Of a stretch of DNA of 64,000 bases, positions 35,218 to 42,998 are shown one piece after another (position 1 is the first letter of the stretch; every line of letters begins with the position of its first letter). Source of the stretch: Clostridium nigeriense (lineage in GTDB: Bacteria > Bacillota > Clostridia > Clostridiales > Clostridiaceae); NCBI RefSeq assembly GCF_900086595.1, contig NZ_LT575472.1:2874743-2938742 (forward strand), in the 5' to 3' direction. The notes below the pieces were generated by a model that saw nothing but the letters and a program-made list of their open reading frames with translations, was not told the origin of the DNA and searched no databases. The translations under genes were made by a program, and so were the position numbers.

Positions 35218-36273
35218 ATGAATATTAAACCATTAAATATAGGAAATTTAATTGCTAAAATACCAATAATTCAAGGGGGAATGGGAGTAGGAGTATCACT
35301 ATCTGGCCTTGCTGGAGCTGTTGCAAAAGAAGGTGCAATAGGAATTATTTCCGCTGCACATCCTGGATACTTAGAAGAAGATTTTGAAACTAACACCTTG
35401 GCTGCTAACTTAAGAGGACTAGCTAAACATATTAAAAAAGCTAAAGAAATAAGTTCTAATGGAATCATAGGTGTTAATGTTATGGTTGCTATGAATAATT
35501 ATGTAGACCATGTTAAGGCTGCAATTGATGCTGGTGCAGATTTAATAATTTCAGGTGCTGGCTTACCTCTAAATTTACCAGAATTAACAAGGAATAGTTC
35601 TATTAAGATAGCTCCTATAGTTTCATCTTCTAAGGCCGTTAGAGTTATACTTAATTATTGGAAAAAGCATTTCAATAGAACTGCAGATGCTATAGTGGTA
35701 GAAGGGCCACTGGCAGGAGGTCATCTTGGATTTAAGAAAAATAATTTAGAAGAAGAAATAATTAACTTTGATAATAATATCTTAAATGTAATTAATGAAG
35801 TTAAAAACTTTGAAAAAGAGTTTAATAAAACTATTCCAGTAGTTGTTGCTGGTGGTGTATTTACCCATGAAGATTTTATGAAATATTTAAATCTTGGTGC
35901 AAGTGGAGTACAAGTTGCAACTCAATTTGTGGCTACACACGAATGTGATGCTCACGTTAACTTCAAAAATGCTTATGTAAATGCTAAAAAAGAAGACATA
36001 GAACTTACTATAAGTCCTGTTGGAATGCCTGGTAGAGCTATAAAAAATAACTTAACTGAAAAATTAAAGAATGGAAAAATAAAGGTTACTAAATGTTACA
36101 ATTGTTTAATTCCTTGTAATCCAGCTGATACACCTTATTGTATAAGTTCTGCTTTAATAAAAGCAGTAAAAGGAGATGTAGAAAATGGACTTGTCTTCTG
36201 TGGTGCTAATGCTTATAAAATAGATAAAATCGTATCAGTAAAAGATATAATTAGTAAATTAATTATAGGTTAA
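35218..36273 (+). CDS. fabX: FabX-like flavin/Fe-S acyl-ACP dehydrogenase-isomerase (NPD superfamily)
   Basis: 351 aa. TIM-barrel FMN protein: KIPIIQGGMGVGVSLSGLAG, VEGPLAGGHLGF (active-site His), VVVAGGVF and LGASGVQVATQFVATHECDA. Unlike FabK it has a C-terminal Cys set C293-x2-C296-x3-C300-x7-C308 followed by FCGANAYKIDKIVSV. The whole pattern matches, from memory, H. pylori FabX, an FMN/[4Fe-4S] enzyme that dehydrogenates and isomerises decanoyl-ACP to make unsaturated fatty acids without oxygen. Databases usually label such proteins nitronate monooxygenase. Its promoter and FabT-type operator mirror those of the fab operon, supporting a role in fatty acid synthesis. ATG follows AAAGGAG. 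Confidence 0.82.
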   Translation: MNIKPLNIGNLIAKIPIIQGGMGVGVSLSGLAGAVAKEGAIGIISAAHPGYLEEDFETNTLAANLRGLAKHIKKAKEISSNGIIGVNVMVAMNNYVDHVKAAIDAGADLIISGAGLPLNLPELTRNSSIKIAPIVSSSKAVRVILNYWKKHFNRTADAIVVEGPLAGGHLGFKKNNLEEEIINFDNNILNVINEVKNFEKEFNKTIPVVVAGGVFTHEDFMKYLNLGASGVQVATQFVATHECDAHVNFKNAYVNAKKEDIELTISPVGMPGRAIKNNLTEKLKNGKIKVTKCYNCLIPCNPADTPYCISSALIKAVKGDVENGLVFCGANAYKIDKIVSVKDIISKLIIG

Positions 36274-36299
36274 AAAGCTTTCCGTAAGTTAAGCTTTTT
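36272..36299 (+). terminator. Intrinsic terminator of the FabX-like gene
   Basis: 9-bp stem AAAAAGCTT/AAGCTTTTT with a 10-base loop, beginning right at the stop codon and ending in a T-run. Confidence 0.75.
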
Positions 36300-36318
36300 A
36301 TAGGTCCTTGCATTAAAA

Positions 36319-36393
36319 ATCCCCCTTAAATAATATTAGTTGTAGATTATTTGTAAATATTATACAATTGTTATATATGTATTTAAGGGGGAT
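36319..36393. repeat. 14-bp perfect inverted repeat covering the VanW ribosome binding site
   Basis: Arms ATCCCCCTTAAATA (36319-36332) and TATTTAAGGGGGAT (36380-36393), 47 bp apart. The right arm contains the Shine-Dalgarno AAGGGGGA of the gene starting at 36400. If both arms are transcribed they would hide it. A possible -10 TATACA lies between the arms, in which case the left arm would not be in the mRNA. Confidence 0.6.
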
Positions 36394-36399
36394 ACTTCT

Positions 36400-37212
36400 A
36401 TGTCTTATGTTGAGAAAAAACCAATAACAAGAAGCAAACTTAGGCTATTTCTAGGTGAAAACTACTATAAAACAAAAAAATATTTTTATTGGTTTTTTTC
36501 TAATAATACCTATAGTAAAAATATTAATAATAATACTTTGAACCATTTAATTTTTACTCATAAAACACCACTCTATAGAAAGCTAAAAGATGTTGATATG
36601 TATTTACAAGAAAATAAGGTTCAGAATTTAAAATTAGCCTTAAAAAAAATTAATGGAATCATCATTAGCCCTGGTGAATACTTTTCTTATTGGAAGCTTA
36701 TAGGGAAACCAAGCTATAAAAAAGGCTATAAAGATGGAGTTATTCTCTGTCCAGATGGAAGCTTTAAACCTGGAGTTGGAGGTGGACTTTGTCAATTATC
36801 TAATTTAATATACTGGATGACTCTACATACTCCACTAACTGTTACAGAAAGGTATAGACATAGTCATGATGTATTTCCAGATGTCAAAAGAACTCAACCC
36901 TTTGGCTCAGGTGCCACTTGCTATTATAATTATTTAGACTTAGAAATTAAAAACACCACTAAGACAACCTATCAACTTATTTTATATCTCACAGATAGTC
37001 ACTTAATTGGAGAGTGGAGAGCTGTAGAACCTTGTAATTATACTTACGAAGTATACGAAAAGGAACATTCAATGACACCAGGATTCTTTGGAAGATATAT
37101 AAGAAATAATATTATTTATAGAAAAGTATTTAACTTAAATAAGGAATTAATAAATGATGAATTTATTTGTGAAAATCATGCATTTATGATGTACCAACCC
37201 TATTTAAATTAA
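36400..37212 (+). CDS. VanW family protein
   Basis: 270 aa, no signal peptide. VanW domain (residues about 60-190): LALKKINGIIISPGEYFSYW, KPGVGGGLCQLSNLIYWMTL, ERYRHSHDVFPD and PFGSGATCYYNY. VanW is linked to some glycopeptide-resistance clusters, but homologues occur widely in Firmicutes without van genes and the biochemical role is unknown. No vanHAX genes nearby, so no resistance inference. Flanked by its own terminator. Confidence 0.85.
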   Translation: MSYVEKKPITRSKLRLFLGENYYKTKKYFYWFFSNNTYSKNINNNTLNHLIFTHKTPLYRKLKDVDMYLQENKVQNLKLALKKINGIIISPGEYFSYWKLIGKPSYKKGYKDGVILCPDGSFKPGVGGGLCQLSNLIYWMTLHTPLTVTERYRHSHDVFPDVKRTQPFGSGATCYYNYLDLEIKNTTKTTYQLILYLTDSHLIGEWRAVEPCNYTYEVYEKEHSMTPGFFGRYIRNNIIYRKVFNLNKELINDEFICENHAFMMYQPYLN

Positions 37213-37342
37213 AAATGTAAAATGTAGAATTTAGAATTATTGATGTAATTTGTACCAAATTACTAAAATTAAATTATTTTTTAAAACTCCTATAGGAGTT
37301 TTTTCCTCAATTTTTCATTCTTAATTCTTAATTTTTAATTAG
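37207..37342. repeat. AT-rich element with imperfect inverted ends
   Basis: The left end AATTAAAAATGTAAAATG and the right end (reverse complement AATTAAAAATTAAGAATT) are related, and a similar AATTAAAAATGAAGAATG block is found near 25402. It brackets the VanW terminator. Probably a small dispersed intergenic repeat; simple AT bias could also explain it. Confidence 0.35.
37283..37304 (+). terminator. Intrinsic terminator of the VanW gene
   Basis: 8-bp stem AAAACTCC/GGAGTTTT with loop TATA and following TTTT. Confidence 0.75.
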
Positions 37343-37368
37343 AAAAGCTGCCTTTTGTGGCAGCTTTT
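37343..37368 (-). terminator. Intrinsic terminator of the oleate hydratase gene
   Basis: 10-bp stem AAAAGCTGCC/GGCAGCTTTT with a 6-base loop directly after the stop at 37370. Confidence 0.85.
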
Positions 37369-37369
37369 T

Positions 37370-39103
37370 TTAGCTATATGACTTCTTTAATGCTTTCATC
37401 ATAACTTTTGGATCTTTTTTATATGGTGTTACTGGTGCTATTTCTTTATGTTTAACATTTAATAATGTGTAAACTGCTATTCTTGCTGCACGAACTGAAT
37501 ACTCTTCTGTAAATACCATATCTTCAGGTATTTCAACAAATTGACTTATCATAGCAAAGTTAGTTGATCCTTCTGGAACTACTTTAGGTCTATCTGTCAT
37601 TTTTCTAGGTTGGAATTGTGAATCTATATATGGCATCATACATGGTATTACATTAACTACAGTTTCCATAATTTCATCAATCTTATCTTCAAAATGAAGA
37701 TGATGTAATAATTCAATTAACAACTCTTCACCTGTACATTCTCTCATAGGTTTCTTTACATAATCTCCTACTTTATCTGTGTAAAGTCCATATCCCCAGA
37801 AAATAGTTGTATCCATTGGTTGATTTTTAAAGTGAGGTTGTGCTGCTACAACTATACTCATCAACCAGCTTGAATCTTTAAATGTCATTAAAGCTCCACT
37901 TCCTGGTATATTTCCTGAGAATTGTTCTATAAGCTTTAGTAATTTATTTCCTCTACAAGTAACAGTAAAACTTTCCCAATTTGTTTGATCTGGGTTTCCA
38001 AAGAAAGGCGTTGGATTTCCTAATCCCATTTTCTTTTTTGCAACCTTTTCCCAAAGTTCTCCTGACATTGGCTTTTCAGGCTTATATTCTGGTGCTGTAT
38101 TTAAATCTCCTAATGTAGCATTATCTGTCATACATCCATTAGTCATAATACATAAGTCATCTTCTTTTAATTCTATTACCTTTTCGCCTTCTTCATCGGT
38201 AATATGAATTGCTGTAGCTGTTATTCCTTCTCCTGGTTTAAAGTCTATATCTGTAACAGCTGCATTTATACTAAAATCTACGTTATGCTTACTTAAATAT
38301 TCTTTAATAGGTAAAATAACTGATTCATATTGATTATATGGAGTACGAGTAACTCCTTCTAATGTCTCAATACGTGAAAATTCAAATATCATACGTTCCA
38401 TATAACGCTTGAATTCAAATAAACTTGACCATTTTTGGAAAGCAAAAGTTGTTTGCCACATATACCAGAAGTTAGTAGTAAAGAAGTGAGGTGTATGTCT
38501 AAACCAATCTTCTATAGTTAAATCATCTAATTTTTCCTCTGGCATCATCATTAATTTACCCAATGCTAAACGATCTGCATTATTAAATCCCATACTTTCT
38601 ACTTCTAATTTATTTCCAAACTTATCTACTAAACGAGCTTGAGCATGAGTTGGATGTAAATGATCAAAATTTAATATTTCTTCTGTAACACTCATACCAG
38701 GCATATCGATTGATGGTATAGTTCTAAATAGCTCCCAGAAGTTTTCATATGTTTCTTCATTAAGCATTCTACCTCCTCTGCATACAAAACCATTTGCTGT
38801 ATCTCCAGCTCCATCATTACTTCCACCTAAAATGTGCATACCTTCTATAATGTGAATATTTTCACCTTTAAAATTACAATCTCTTATTAAATATGCAGCT
38901 CCAGCTAAAGAAGCTAATCCTCCTCCTACAAAATAAGCTTGCCTTTCATCATTTTCAGAAAAGTTCTCACTAAATCTTATAAAGGATTCCTTTTTTTCTT
39001 TATTATCTTTCATTTTCTTTGCTGCTGCCGCTACAGCTGCTGCTCCTGCTATAGCTCCAACTACTAACAAAGGATTTACTTTACTATTATTTTTCTTAGC
39101 CAT
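37370..39103 (-). CDS. ohyA: Oleate hydratase (FAD-dependent, MCRA family)
   Basis: 577 aa. FAD-binding GGGLASLAGAAYLIRD after about residue 55, IEGMHILGGSNDGAGD and GFVCRGGRMLNEETYENFW (catalytic Glu region). Family enzymes add water to the 9,10 double bond of oleate. Residues 1-34 form a distinct N-terminal hydrophobic segment (VNPLLVVGAIAGAAAVAAAA) that probably anchors the enzyme to the membrane where its substrate lies. Follows the VanW gene on the opposite strand. Host unsaturated fatty acid detoxification is the usual proposed role. Confidence 0.93.
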   Translation of the reverse strand: MAKKNNSKVNPLLVVGAIAGAAAVAAAAKKMKDNKEKKESFIRFSENFSENDERQAYFVGGGLASLAGAAYLIRDCNFKGENIHIIEGMHILGGSNDGAGDTANGFVCRGGRMLNEETYENFWELFRTIPSIDMPGMSVTEEILNFDHLHPTHAQARLVDKFGNKLEVESMGFNNADRLALGKLMMMPEEKLDDLTIEDWFRHTPHFFTTNFWYMWQTTFAFQKWSSLFEFKRYMERMIFEFSRIETLEGVTRTPYNQYESVILPIKEYLSKHNVDFSINAAVTDIDFKPGEGITATAIHITDEEGEKVIELKEDDLCIMTNGCMTDNATLGDLNTAPEYKPEKPMSGELWEKVAKKKMGLGNPTPFFGNPDQTNWESFTVTCRGNKLLKLIEQFSGNIPGSGALMTFKDSSWLMSIVVAAQPHFKNQPMDTTIFWGYGLYTDKVGDYVKKPMRECTGEELLIELLHHLHFEDKIDEIMETVVNVIPCMMPYIDSQFQPRKMTDRPKVVPEGSTNFAMISQFVEIPEDMVFTEEYSVRAARIAVYTLLNVKHKEIAPVTPYKKDPKVMMKALKKSYS

Positions 39104-39274
39104 AAATTATATCTCACCTTTCCTACATATTCTTATCTTTAATAATATTATAGTTTATCCACTTTAAAAAGTATTTAGACAATTTTAATTTTTTGTATAA
39201 AAAATTAGGTATTTCTATTTTTCCTTTAATTAAATAAAGTATATTAATACTTCAATCTTAATTTATGGAAAATA

Positions 39275-39312
39275 AAAAATACGATATCCTCAATATAGAA
39301 TATCGTATTTTT
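39275..39312 (-). terminator. Intrinsic terminator of the trxA-trxB unit
   Basis: Stem AAAAATACGATAT/ATATCGTATTTTT with a 12-base loop, U-rich on the minus strand, 8 bp past the reductase stop. Confidence 0.85.
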
Positions 39313-39319
39313 ACATATA

Positions 39320-40186
39320 TTATTTTCTAGATAATTCATCTAAATATTTAACTGCACTAAGAGATGCAATATTCCCTTCACCAGCTGACTTAATGTATTG
39401 ATAAGGCTTACCAACACAATCACCAGCTGCAAAACATCCTTTTATGTTAGTTTTCATTAGTCTATCAACTGCAATATGATCATCTTCAATTTTCAAACCT
39501 GGAACTAACTGTCCTGGAGAAATTGAATCCTTTAATATAAATACAGCATTAGTTTCTATTTCTGAATTTTTTAATAGCAATTTTTTAACCTTTAAATCTC
39601 CTATAACCTCTTCTGGTTTATCTTCAATTAAAGTTATACTATCACTTAAATTATAAGTTCCCTTATACATAGGAACATAATATACTTTTCCTGCAATTTC
39701 AGAAACATAATTACTTTCAGCTTCCGCTTCCTTGTTGTGCCCTATTATAACTACAGTTTTACCTTTATATAATGGTGCATCACAGGTAGCACAATATCCT
39801 ACACCCTTACCTAAAAATTCTTCTTCGCCCTTTATTGGCTTTGTATACTCTATACCAGTAGCTAATATAACAGTTTTTGCTTCAAAGGCTTTATCATTTG
39901 CCATTAAAGCAAAATATTCTCCCATTGCATATATACTATTTATTCTCTCTTCAGTAATTTCTATATCCATAGCCTTTAAATGCTCTTGAAATCTTTCCTT
40001 TAATCCTTCCCCACTAGTTCCAGGGAAGCCTAAGTAATTATTAATTTTAGGTGCTTTAACTATTTTAGTTGTTAAATTTTTATTTCCAAAAATAACAAAT
40101 TCCTTATTTCTTATTTTTGCATTCAATGCTGCTGATAATCCTGCTGGACCGCTTCCTACTATTGCAATATCATATCTTTTACTCAA
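39320..40186 (-). CDS. Thioredoxin reductase-like flavoprotein lacking NADPH motifs (ferredoxin-type candidate)
   Basis: 288 aa, about 20-30 shorter than NADPH-dependent TrxB. FAD motif GSGPAG (11-16), redox-active C132-A-T-C135 with DAP after it, and CFAAGDCVGKPYQY at the C-terminus. The NADPH-binding GGGxSA motif is replaced by GHNKEAEAE (149-157) and the HRRxxxR motif is absent (VYYVPMYKGTY). This matches the pyridine-nucleotide-independent, ferredoxin-dependent reductases known from Clostridium. Starts 14 bp after trxA; should reduce that thioredoxin. Confidence 0.85.
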   Translation of the reverse strand: MSKRYDIAIVGSGPAGLSAALNAKIRNKEFVIFGNKNLTTKIVKAPKINNYLGFPGTSGEGLKERFQEHLKAMDIEITEERINSIYAMGEYFALMANDKAFEAKTVILATGIEYTKPIKGEEEFLGKGVGYCATCDAPLYKGKTVVIIGHNKEAEAESNYVSEIAGKVYYVPMYKGTYNLSDSITLIEDKPEEVIGDLKVKKLLLKNSEIETNAVFILKDSISPGQLVPGLKIEDDHIAVDRLMKTNIKGCFAAGDCVGKPYQYIKSAGEGNIASLSAVKYLDELSRK

Positions 40187-40200
40187 AATTATGCCTCATA

Positions 40201-40515
40201 TTATAGATGCTTAACAATTGCAGCTTTTAAAGAATCCTTTGGCATAAATCCTACTAAAGTATCAACAGGAGTACCGTTTTTAAATATCATTAAAGTTGGA
40301 ATACTTGAAATTTGATATTTATTTGCTAAATTTTCATTTTCATCAACATCTACTTTTACAAATCTAGCATTACTAACTTCATTAGAAACTTCTTCCACTA
40401 CTGGTGCTATCATCTTACATGGACCACACCAAGTTGCCCAGAAATCAACTAAAACAACACCTTCATACTTTAAAACTACTTCATTAAAATCTACTTCAGA
40501 TACATGTTGAACCAT
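40201..40515 (-). CDS. trxA: Thioredoxin
   Basis: 104 aa thioredoxin fold with active site WATWCGPCK (C30, C33) and the cis-Pro segment ISSIPTLMIF. Standard length. First gene of a two-gene unit with the reductase. Its promoter (40562-40590) is followed by a CsoR/CstR-like palindrome, so it may be induced by copper or sulfur stress rather than being constitutive. Confidence 0.96.
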   Translation of the reverse strand: MVQHVSEVDFNEVVLKYEGVVLVDFWATWCGPCKMIAPVVEEVSNEVSNARFVKVDVDENENLANKYQISSIPTLMIFKNGTPVDTLVGFMPKDSLKAAIVKHL

Positions 40516-40533
40516 ATAAATTTACCTCCTACT

Positions 40534-40550
40534 ATACCCCTTAGGGGTAT
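40534..40550. promoter_or_regulatory. CsoR/CstR-like operator upstream of trxA
   Basis: ATACCCCTTAGGGGTAT, 8-bp arms around a single base. It resembles the G/C-rich palindromes bound by the CsoR/CstR family (copper or persulfide sensors) and lies about 12 bp downstream of the -10 box, so it should act as a repressor site. The regulator gene is not in the window. Confidence 0.6.
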
Positions 40551-40561
40551 TTTATAAAATT

Positions 40562-40590
40562 ATTTTACATACTTTTTATTGAATAGTCAA
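40562..40590 (-). promoter_or_regulatory. Sigma-A promoter of trxA-trxB
   Basis: Minus strand: -35 TTGACT (40590-40585), 17-bp spacer, -10 TAAAAT (40567-40562). Confidence 0.65.
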
Positions 40591-40625
40591 TATACTCCTA
40601 GATATTTTCTCCAATATCTAAAATT

Positions 40626-42338
40626 TTATTTCTTTAAATTTAAAAATTGTGATTCATATAATTCCTTATATAATCCTCCATTATTTAGAAGCTCTTCATG
40701 ACTTCCTTTTTCTTCAATACCTTTATCAGTTAATACTAATATTTCATCTGCATTTTTTATTGTAGATAATCTATGAGCAACAACAATAGTAGTTCTTCCC
40801 TTACATAATTCTTCTAAAGATTTTTGAATCATATATTCTGTTGTATTATCAAGGGCTGATGTAGCTTCATCTAATATTAAAATAGGAGGGTTTTTTAAGA
40901 AAACTCTAGCAATTGAAATTCTTTGCTTTTGTCCACCAGAAAGCTTTACTCCTCTTTCTCCTATATATGTGTCATATCCATTAGGTAAACTCATAATAAA
41001 CTCATGTATATTAGCTCTTTTTGCAGCTTCAATAACAGCTTCATCACTAGCACTATGATTACCATATAAAATATTTTCCTTTATCGTTCCAGTAAACAAA
41101 AATACATCCTGTTGAACTATACCAATATTTCTTCTTAATGATTCTAATGTAACATCATAAATACTTTTATTATCTATAGTTATATTACCTTCACTGACAT
41201 CATAAAATCTAGGAATTAAATTACAAAAAGTAGTTTTTCCTCCACCTGAAGGTCCAACTAGAGCAAGCATCTTTCCTGCTTCTATATTTAAATTTATTCC
41301 ATTTAAAATATTATTATCTTCATAGCTAAAATGAACGTCTTCAAACTTTATATCTCCTACAACATTATTTAACTCTATGTTACCATCTGATTCTATTTTT
41401 TCATCTACTATAGCAACAAATCTTTTAAATCCTGTCATACCATTTTGATATTGTTCCATAAAGTTTACAAGCTTTTTGATTGGTTGTGTAAATAGCTTAA
41501 TATATAATAAATAAGCAAAGAAATCACCTAAATTAATAATATTTAAATAAGTAAAAATACCACCTGCTATTAAAGAAATATAATCTAATATATCTATTCC
41601 AAATCCTACACCTGCAAAATACTCAGCCATAACCTTATATGCTCTAGACCTAGCATTTTTAAATCTATTGTTTCCCATTTCAAATTTATTAATTTCATGA
41701 TTATGTGATACAAAAGCTTTTGTAATTCTTATTCCAGAAAGGGAATTTTCTAAATTCGAGTTTACTGCTGAAGTTTCTACTCTTGTTTCCATAAAAGCAG
41801 TCATCATTTTGTTTTTTTGCTTCCATGTAAATATAACTATAAAAGGAATAAATGCAAATATTATTAATGTTAAAGGAATATTAATTGTGCATAATACTAT
41901 GAAAGAACCTACCAACATAACAATTGAAATAAATAAATCTTCTGGACCATGATGAGCAAGTTCGGAAACTTCCATAAGGTCATTAATCATTCTACTCATT
42001 AAATCCCCAGTTTTATTATTATCAAAATATGTGTTAGGTAGCTTTTGTAAGCGCAAGAACATATCCTTTCTCATATCACCTTGCATATGAACTCCCATAA
42101 CATGTCCATAATATTGCATAAAATATCCACAAGCAGCCTTAATTAAATATATAATTATTAAGGTCACAGCAAATATAACTAACATTCTAATATTCTTATT
42201 AGGAATACTATCATTTACTAAAGTTCTAGTCATCATTGGATAAACCAAATCACAAGCTGCTACTATAAAAGCTGCCAGCATATCTAAGAAAAATAACTTC
42301 TTATAGGGTTTATAATAACTAATAAATCTTTTTACCAT
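40626..42338 (-). CDS. ABC exporter, TM domain fused to ATPase (MsbA/LmrA type)
   Basis: 570 aa half-transporter. Six TM helices in residues 1-310, then a nucleotide-binding domain: Walker A LVGPSGGGKTTF, Q-loop IGIVQQDVFLF, signature VKLSGGQKQR, Walker B PILILDEATSALDN and H-loop VVAHRLST. Probably exports lipid, peptide or drug as a homodimer; the substrate is unknown. Monocistronic; no partner half-transporter adjacent. Confidence 0.92.
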   Translation of the reverse strand: MVKRFISYYKPYKKLFFLDMLAAFIVAACDLVYPMMTRTLVNDSIPNKNIRMLVIFAVTLIIIYLIKAACGYFMQYYGHVMGVHMQGDMRKDMFLRLQKLPNTYFDNNKTGDLMSRMINDLMEVSELAHHGPEDLFISIVMLVGSFIVLCTINIPLTLIIFAFIPFIVIFTWKQKNKMMTAFMETRVETSAVNSNLENSLSGIRITKAFVSHNHEINKFEMGNNRFKNARSRAYKVMAEYFAGVGFGIDILDYISLIAGGIFTYLNIINLGDFFAYLLYIKLFTQPIKKLVNFMEQYQNGMTGFKRFVAIVDEKIESDGNIELNNVVGDIKFEDVHFSYEDNNILNGINLNIEAGKMLALVGPSGGGKTTFCNLIPRFYDVSEGNITIDNKSIYDVTLESLRRNIGIVQQDVFLFTGTIKENILYGNHSASDEAVIEAAKRANIHEFIMSLPNGYDTYIGERGVKLSGGQKQRISIARVFLKNPPILILDEATSALDNTTEYMIQKSLEELCKGRTTIVVAHRLSTIKNADEILVLTDKGIEEKGSHEELLNNGGLYKELYESQFLNLKK

Positions 42339-42419
42339 ATCTAACCTCCTTATATTAGTACAAATTATTATTATTTAATAATATCTTTATTGAGAGTAAT
42401 TTTCAAGTCACTTTTGTAT

Positions 42420-42893
42420 TTATCTATATATATCAACAATTAAACCTTGTATTTCATCTATTGAGGCAGCAATATTTAAATTATCCATTTCTCCCCTTAT
42501 TAAAGAATCCGTTAATTCTTCTAATTTTTTATCTATAGTATCTACCGTAATAAAATATTGAGTTTGCCAAAAGCTAATATCTTTTTTAGTATCATACATA
42601 AATTTTAATATTGATTCTAAATATTCTTTAATTAATTTTTTATATGCTATTACATCTCCATAAGTTTTAGATATCACTAATCTATTCCCTTTTTTATGAA
42701 TATCCTCTATCATTTTTTTTAATTGTTCTTCTGATTTTCTTTCTCTAGCTTGATTAAAATTTTGAGAAAAATCTCTTTTTTCTGAAACAATTTTTCTATC
42801 TTGATTCACTATACTTTTTCTATTTATTCTTCCTATTTCCACTTTTTTCACCCTTTCATAAGTTATTATATCACTAAAAATTATTTTACTCAC
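42420..42893 (-). CDS. yaaR: YaaR family protein (DUF327)
   Basis: 157 aa cytoplasmic helical protein; IDDIHKKGNRLVISKTYGDV-type segment (MIEDIHKKGNRLVISKTYGD here) followed by KKLIKEYLESILKFMYDTKK is typical of YaaR/DUF327, a conserved Firmicute family of unknown function. In many species it neighbours DNA replication or tmk-holB genes, but not here. Divergent from the Ca2+-ATPase, 105 bp apart. Confidence 0.75.
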   Translation of the reverse strand: MSKIIFSDIITYERVKKVEIGRINRKSIVNQDRKIVSEKRDFSQNFNQARERKSEEQLKKMIEDIHKKGNRLVISKTYGDVIAYKKLIKEYLESILKFMYDTKKDISFWQTQYFITVDTIDKKLEELTDSLIRGEMDNLNIAASIDEIQGLIVDIYR

Positions 42894-42998
42894 TTTTTTT
42901 CCATGTATTAATATTATTAAAAGTTAATACAATATACTTATATAGAGTTTTGATATATAGTTATATAAAGATTTAAATTATAGTTTGGAGGTTTATAA

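Noticed and set aside
36400..37212. Glycopeptide-resistance function for the VanW protein
   Set aside because: No vanH, vanA/B/D or vanX genes nearby; VanW homologues are common in susceptible Firmicutes.
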